Shown here one piece after another: positions 34,769 through 39,312 of a DNA stretch of 39,312 nucleotides. The DNA lies in contig JAUSDC010000157.1 in NCBI GenBank assembly GCA_030650845.1, forward strand, positions 1 through 39,312, given 5' to 3'. A program made the position numbers and the translations under genes. The DNA comes from Candidatus Methanoperedens sp. GTDB taxonomy: Archaea; Halobacteriota; Methanosarcinia; Methanosarcinales; Methanoperedenaceae. Under the pieces are notes generated by a model. That model worked only from the letters and a program-made list of their open reading frames with translations, had not been told where the DNA came from and did no database searches. Every line of letters begins with the position of its first letter. Position 1 is the stretch's first letter.

Positions 34769-35950
34769 ATGGAACAATCTAAAAACGAAAAACTCTTCAC
34801 GAAGAACTTTATCCTTACAAGTCTTTCCACATTCACCCTTTTCACAAGCTTCTATTTCCTGCTCATCACTCTCCCTTTTTATATCCAGAAGCTCGGAGGG
34901 TCGGAATCTGAAATAGGCTATATTATCGGGGTGTTCACGATCTCGGCAGTGTTTCTTCGCCCTTTCATAGGAAGGGAGGTTGACAAACATGGAAGGAAGA
35001 AATTGCTTGTAGCAGGTATGGTCGTATTCCTCATATCTATGATGCTATATAATTATACAACAGATGTCACTTCGCTTCTTCTTCTCAGGATCCTTCACGG
35101 CATCGGGTGGGGCGCAGCCACCACGGCAGCATCTACGCTTATTGCAGATATCGCCCCTCCTGCCCGAAGGGGAGAGGCTATGGGTATTTTCGGGATGTCA
35201 TCCAATGTGGCGATGGCAATAGGTCCTGTCCTCAGCATGATACTGCTTAAAGAATATGATTTCCCTGTACTTTTTTCAGTATGCGCTGCGATCGCGCTCA
35301 TATCCCTGCTTCTTGTGCTTCCCATATCCGAGAAGATCGTAATACGCCCGAAAACCCCACTTTTTAGCAAAGAAGCGCTTTTCCCCTCTGTATTAATGTT
35401 CACTATCTCATTGACATACGGCTCAATAGTGTCATTCCTACCCTTATTTCAAGAGAAACAGGGTGTATCAAATGCCGGCATATTTTTCTCTGTATTTGCA
35501 ATTACACTTATTCTTGTCAGGGCGCTGGCAGGCAAGCTTTCTGATATAAAAGGAAGGAAGTTTGTCATAGTGCCCGGAATGATCATAATATCTCTTGGTT
35601 TATTTTTTGTGGCGACAGCGAGCTCACTGACTACTTTCCTTGTTGCAGCGCTCCTCTATGGCCTTGGTTTCGGTCTTTTCCATCCCACATTGATGGCTCT
35701 CCTGGTGGACAGGGTGAGCCCTCAGGGGCGAGGTGCTGCTATGGGAACTTTCACCGCAGCCTTTGACCTTGGTATAGGGGTGGGTTCGATAATAATGGGT
35801 ATTGTACTACAGTTCGCAGGCGTTGTGCTTAAAGAGAAGTTCGGAGAGTTCGCCGGGTTTTCTGCCATATATATTCTTGGCGGGCTTATCGTTCTTGCGG
35901 CTGCTGTGCTATTTACTTTAAAATACAATGAAAATAAAAGAGATGCATAA
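34769..35950 (+). CDS. MFS transporter, 12 TM
   Basis: A 393-aa major facilitator protein with about 12 helices. Motif A is VDKHGRKKLLVAG in the loop after helix 2 and KLSDIKGRKFVIVPG in the second half. The helix 5 region is GMSSNVAMAIGPVLSMILL. A TATA-like AATTTATAATCC (34734-34745) lies about 25-35 bp upstream of the ATG, so the mRNA is probably leaderless and separate from the ABC operon. The stop overlaps the next gene by 1 nt. The substrate is unknown; the family includes drug and metabolite exporters. Confidence 0.9.
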   Translation: MEQSKNEKLFTKNFILTSLSTFTLFTSFYFLLITLPFYIQKLGGSESEIGYIIGVFTISAVFLRPFIGREVDKHGRKKLLVAGMVVFLISMMLYNYTTDVTSLLLLRILHGIGWGAATTAASTLIADIAPPARRGEAMGIFGMSSNVAMAIGPVLSMILLKEYDFPVLFSVCAAIALISLLLVLPISEKIVIRPKTPLFSKEALFPSVLMFTISLTYGSIVSFLPLFQEKQGVSNAGIFFSVFAITLILVRALAGKLSDIKGRKFVIVPGMIIISLGLFFVATASSLTTFLVAALLYGLGFGLFHPTLMALLVDRVSPQGRGAAMGTFTAAFDLGIGVGSIIMGIVLQFAGVVLKEKFGEFAGFSAIYILGGLIVLAAAVLFTLKYNENKRDA

Positions 35951-36927
35951 TGGATATATTCTCTCATGCGCTGCTTCCATATCTAATCGGGACCTCCTTT
36001 AAACAAAAAAAAGAAGATATAACCGCGTTCGTACTTGGCGGTATAGCCCCTGATATTGATATTCTTATCATGTGGATCAACTTTGTTTATCCCACGTTCT
36101 TTCTAATTACTCACCGCGGCATAACACATTCCCTGTTCTTCGGATTTATCACTGCTATCTGTGTCCTGTATCTGGCATCACGTTCCAGGATAAGATCATA
36201 TATCAGGCGCTTCATCAATTTTGAACCTGTTATCAATGGAAGGTCAATTGGTTTTGCCTGTGCGGGGGCAGCGCTCCACCTTTTCCTGGATTACATGACC
36301 ACGCGTGGCGTTCCGCTTCTTTTCCCCCTCACTACAATGCGATATTCAGCTGAACTATTCTTTTATACAGACTTATCCCTTACGATATTGAGCCTCCTTA
36401 TCATAATATATCTCTATAAAAAGCCGCAGCAAAAGAATGCCGTAAAATTTCTTCTTATTTTCCTTTTGATCTTTGCTATGATCGGAACTGTCAGATTAGT
36501 AGAGAAAAGCGGTGCAGAAGGATTTTTCAATGATGCAGAATTGAAAGCTTACTCCACAACCAGCCCTTTTGACTGGTATGTCGCGGGAGGAAGTGGTGAG
36601 GAAATAAGAATATATGAATACAACGGACTTGAGAGACGTTCGGTGTATAATGAAACTGTGAAAATGATCGATGTATCGAAGTCTGGAGACGGGATGGACA
36701 GGGCGCTGTCAACTGCAGAAGAACTTCCCCAGGTCAAAATGTTCAGGTGGAGAGCTTATGCAGTGGCTGTTAATGCATCTTTCGAAGAAGAAACCTGGTC
36801 GTTCGTTTATTATGATCCTGTTCAAAGAGCCATGTTTAAGGACGTGCCTCATATTTTCAACGGGGTTGCAAGAGGTTTCGGTTCCATGAACGTGACAGTG
36901 AAAGGAAATATAGCGGTCGCTACATGA
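35950..36927 (+). CDS. YdjM-like membrane-bound metal-dependent hydrolase family protein
   Basis: A 325-aa protein. The N-terminal half is the YdjM/DUF457 membrane domain (residues 1-180), with MDIFSHALLPYL, GGIAPDIDILI, HRGITHSLFFG and ALHLFLDYMTTRGVPLLFP. These carry the conserved His and Asp residues at the membrane face. The C-terminal half, after a helix (FLLIFLLIFAMIGTVRLVE), is a soluble, probably extracytoplasmic beta-rich domain. The start is ATG 35950, overlapping the MFS stop by 1 nt, so both are co-translated. The reaction of this family is not established. Confidence 0.85.
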   Translation: MDIFSHALLPYLIGTSFKQKKEDITAFVLGGIAPDIDILIMWINFVYPTFFLITHRGITHSLFFGFITAICVLYLASRSRIRSYIRRFINFEPVINGRSIGFACAGAALHLFLDYMTTRGVPLLFPLTTMRYSAELFFYTDLSLTILSLLIIIYLYKKPQQKNAVKFLLIFLLIFAMIGTVRLVEKSGAEGFFNDAELKAYSTTSPFDWYVAGGSGEEIRIYEYNGLERRSVYNETVKMIDVSKSGDGMDRALSTAEELPQVKMFRWRAYAVAVNASFEEETWSFVYYDPVQRAMFKDVPHIFNGVARGFGSMNVTVKGNIAVAT

Positions 36928-36970
36928 AAAATATCAGAACAATTTAGAAAAAAATACAAAAACATAAAAT

Positions 36971-36995
36971 ATTGTTCCGGAATTACCGGAACAAT
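36971..36995 (-). terminator. Hairpin terminator after ftsZ
   Basis: ATTGTTCCGG and CCGGAACAAT form a perfect 10-bp stem with a 5-nt loop, 5 nt beyond the ftsZ stop codon on the minus strand. It is followed on that strand by a T-rich tract. It also lies between convergent genes. Confidence 0.7.
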
Positions 36996-37000
36996 AGACT

Positions 37001-38194
37001 TTAAATTACTTTGAAATACCAGAGCAGACCAAGCACTATCAAGACAATTAAGATGATCCAGATATACATGCTGCTGCTTTTTTCCTCTTCTTTTGGCGGC
37101 TCGACCTTTGTGATAGGTCTGGGCCTTGGAGGCTCGACCTTTGGTCTTACAATAGGTTCAGGTGCTGGTTCTTCAACGACACGCTGCTCTTCAGAACGCT
37201 TATCTGCAATGCGCTGCATTTCCTCGCCTGATAGGAACGGGCTCTCAACACCGGTCAGAACTGCCATTACGCGTACCATACCGGTAAGATTATTATCGAC
37301 TTTTGCGCCCCAGATGATTCTCTTTGTGTTAGGGACTTTATCCATGATGAGTTCGCCTGCGACCGCAACTTCCTCAAGTGTCAGGTCTTCTCCACCAACT
37401 ATGTGGACGAGAACGCCGTAACTTGCAGAAATGTCCCTGACATCAAGCAGTGGTGTGCTTAAAGCCTGTGCGACAGCCTTTTCTACTCTGTTAGGGCCGT
37501 CACCTTCGCCTATGCCTATGGACGAAACGCCACCTCGTTCCATGACAGCGCGAAGGTCAGCATAGTCAAGGTTGACAAGGCTTGGCTGTGTAATTGTGTC
37601 TGTGAGGTTCTTTACAAAAGCTCCAACAAGTGCATTTGCTACGTTAAGAGCCTCTTTTAATGGAAGATTCCCTGCTACCTCTCTTAATTTTGAGTTATCG
37701 ATTATAACTACTGAGTCGCATGTCTGGGCAAGCAGGTTTATTGCCTCTCTTGATTTTTCCCTTCTTGACATTTCGATCGTGAACGGAATGGTTACGCATC
37801 CAATTGTGAGCGCACCCAATTCTCGTGTGATCTCAGCTACGACCGGCATGGCGCCGGTTCCAGTTCCGCCGCCCAGCCCTGCTACCAGGAATACAAGGTT
37901 CGCTCCTTCAAGCTCTTCCTTCAGTTCTTTTACGTTCTCACGGGTTGCCTGCGCTCCCATTTCAGGGTAGCCACCGCAACCATGTCCGTGACACAATTTT
38001 TCTCCAAGCAGTATCAACTTATCAGCTTTCTGAACATAAAGATGATTAACATCAGTGTTAGCAGCAATGATCCTCCCGCCTGAAATGCCTTTTTCTGCGA
38101 TCCAAGTCGTTATATTACAACCAGCGCCACCAAGCCCGACTACAGCGACAGATGGTTTTGCTGTTTTTGCAAATTCTTTTAAGTCTGTTACCAT
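37001..38194 (-). CDS. ftsZ: FtsZ-family GTPase with predicted C-terminal membrane anchor
   Basis: A 397-aa tubulin-like GTPase that polymerises into the division ring. GTP-binding motifs: VVGLGGAGCN (residues 18-27), AANTDVNHL, the tubulin signature GLGGGTGTGAMPVVAEI (about 108-124), and the synergy (T7) loop NLDYADLRAVM. The second domain ends near residue 320 (MVRVMAVLTGVESPF). A Pro/Glu/Arg-rich linker follows, and the protein ends with a hydrophobic stretch, YIWIILIVLIVLGLLWYF, then KVI. Archaeal FtsZ normally has a short conserved tail bound by SepF, not a membrane helix. ATG 38194 has GGAGAT upstream. It lies downstream of srp54 with a gap of about 75 nt and ends at a hairpin terminator. 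Confidence 0.93.
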   Translation of the reverse strand: MVTDLKEFAKTAKPSVAVVGLGGAGCNITTWIAEKGISGGRIIAANTDVNHLYVQKADKLILLGEKLCHGHGCGGYPEMGAQATRENVKELKEELEGANLVFLVAGLGGGTGTGAMPVVAEITRELGALTIGCVTIPFTIEMSRREKSREAINLLAQTCDSVVIIDNSKLREVAGNLPLKEALNVANALVGAFVKNLTDTITQPSLVNLDYADLRAVMERGGVSSIGIGEGDGPNRVEKAVAQALSTPLLDVRDISASYGVLVHIVGGEDLTLEEVAVAGELIMDKVPNTKRIIWGAKVDNNLTGMVRVMAVLTGVESPFLSGEEMQRIADKRSEEQRVVEEPAPEPIVRPKVEPPRPRPITKVEPPKEEEKSSSMYIWIILIVLIVLGLLWYFKVI

Positions 38195-38269
38195 TTTAAA
38201 TCTCCTTCAAAACTATAATTATCTATTTTAATAGCGTTTTAACTATTTAAGTGTTTTCGAGTGCAATAA

Positions 38270-39312
38270 CTACATTCCAAATTTCTTCATCATTTTTTGT
38301 ATGTTAAATTTGCCTCCCTTCATACCTTTAATGGTTTTTTGCATCATTTTATGGTATTTCAGAAGCTCACGGACCTCATCATATTTCGTCCCTGAACCAC
38401 GCGCTATACGCGTGATCCTTGAACTATTAATGTGTTTTGGCTCATCCAGTTCGTTCTCGTTCATGGAATCCATGATGAATTTGTACTTTTTCAGCTTATC
38501 CTGAGTTACGCTGTACATATCATCAGAGACGTTAATCCCGAGTTTACCCATCGGCAGCATCTGCATTACCTGCTTTAGAGGTCCCATCTTATTCATTGCT
38601 TCCATCTGCTTATACATATCCTTGAGCGTAAATTTGCCGCTTAGCATCGCCTCAACATCAAGGTCATCGCCTTTTAGCGTTTCTTCTGCTTTCTCAAGGA
38701 GAGATTTTATGTCACCCATACCCAGCAAGCGGGATATGAACCTGTCAGCTTCGAATTTTTCAAGGTCGTCAGGGGTTTCACCGGTTCCAATAAAAGCGAT
38801 CGCTGTGTCAGTATCAGAGACCGCGGAAAGTGCACCTCCTCCTTTTGCCGTCCCGTCAAGTTTGGTAATTACAACGCCAGTTATCCCGATCGAAGCGTTA
38901 AATGCCTTTGCCTGCTCACTGGCAAGCTGACCCATCGCAGCATCAAGCACGAGCAACTTTTGCTCTGGGTGAGCGATCTTGTGTATATCCTCCATCTCTT
39001 TGATGAGATCTTTCTCAAGGGCATGCCTGCCTGCAGTGTCTATGATCTTAACATCGAATTTCTCTATGGCTTTGAGCCCGCGTTGCACAATGGCAGTGGC
39101 ATCCTTTACATCCTTTTCGCCATAGAAGAATATCCCATTCCTGTCGCAGTGTGTTTTTAGCTGTTCGTAAGCTCCGTGCCTGAACGTATCTGCACAGATG
39201 ACGGCGGCTTTAAGCCCTTTTCTCTGGAAGTAGCGAGCCAGCTTTGCTGTCGTGGTGGTCTTGCCGCTGCCCTGGAGACCGACCATCATGATCGTCTGGG
39301 AGACCAGATTCA
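38270..39312 (-). CDS. srp54: Signal recognition particle GTPase SRP54 (5' part outside window)
   Basis: The C-terminal ~347 residues of SRP54; the reading frame runs off the window edge at 39312, so the N domain and start are missing. GTPase motifs: G1 [17 protein letters not shown]2 [15 protein letters not shown]3 [12 protein letters not shown], and G4 [16 protein letters not shown]. The Met-rich M domain that binds signal sequences and 7S RNA covers the last ~150 residues ([53 protein letters not shown]). It acts in co-translational targeting to SecY. It lies upstream of ftsZ on the same strand. Confidence 0.97.
   Translation of the reverse strand, partial: NLVSQTIMMVGLQGSGKTTTTAKLARYFQRKGLKAAVICADTFRHGAYEQLKTHCDRNGIFFYGEKDVKDATAIVQRGLKAIEKFDVKIIDTAGRHALEKDLIKEMEDIHKIAHPEQKLLVLDAAMGQLASEQAKAFNASIGITGVVITKLDGTAKGGGALSAVSDTDTAIAFIGTGETPDDLEKFEADRFISRLLGMGDIKSLLEKAEETLKGDDLDVEAMLSGKFTLKDMYKQMEAMNKMGPLKQVMQMLPMGKLGINVSDDMYSVTQDKLKKYKFIMDSMNENELDEPKHINSSRITRIARGSGTKYDEVRELLKYHKMMQKTIKGMKGGKFNIQKMMKKFGM

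Overview
The window is a piece of an archaeal chromosome, most likely from the Methanosarcinales/ANME-2d (Methanoperedens-like) branch. The evidence is a mer-fpoF pair (F420-dependent methylene-H4MPT reductase next to an F420H2-oxidising FpoF-like protein), a giant Methanosarcina-type S-layer protein, archaeal Cbf5, DUF106 and NadM, TATA boxes about 25-30 bp before many starts, and TrmB/AbrB regulators. The exact genus is inference.

Layout. 1-5549: hisB and a three-module S-layer gene, both on the minus strand; the S-layer gene is broken near its 5' end by a one-base shift at a G5/C5 run. 5921-13504: a 7.5-kb AT-rich integrated element bounded by a perfect 57-bp direct repeat, which is the 3' part of a tRNA-Ser(GGA) gene. 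It carries an SSV-type tyrosine integrase split by integration (intN at 6108-5922, intC at 13446-12640). Joining the ends in silico restores one in-frame protein of about 331 aa that starts with a ribbon-helix-helix-like domain. The element also encodes an ArdC-like antirestriction protein in an operon of tiny genes, an AbrB-like regulator, a PH-domain membrane protein, two unknown multi-pass membrane proteins, a helicase-like ATPase with a Cys cluster, and a GIY-YIG nuclease. I saw no capsid or packaging gene.

13535-23171 is housekeeping sequence: adk-DUF106-cmk-cbf5 (overlapping, minus), hisA (plus), mer-fpoF-nadM (minus), an MBL-fold hydrolase and metG (minus). 23386-28844 holds a CxxC zinc protein, a ferredoxin:thioredoxin reductase catalytic subunit, and a TrmB regulator divergent from two half-size RND exporters plus an exported DPDP-type beta-sandwich protein, followed by a truncated ATPase remnant. 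28872-36927 holds a DHA2-type MFS exporter, a membrane-bound winged-helix regulator, a MacB-like ABC exporter operon with a second DPDP-type exported protein, another MFS protein and a YdjM-like membrane protein. The window ends with an FtsZ that has a predicted C-terminal membrane anchor and the 3' part of srp54.

The best leads are the integrase partition with its RHH-like head, the FtsZ tail anchor, the related exported partners shared by an RND and an ABC exporter, the S-layer frameshift, and a multi-stem GC-rich structure at 9253-9315 inside the element.
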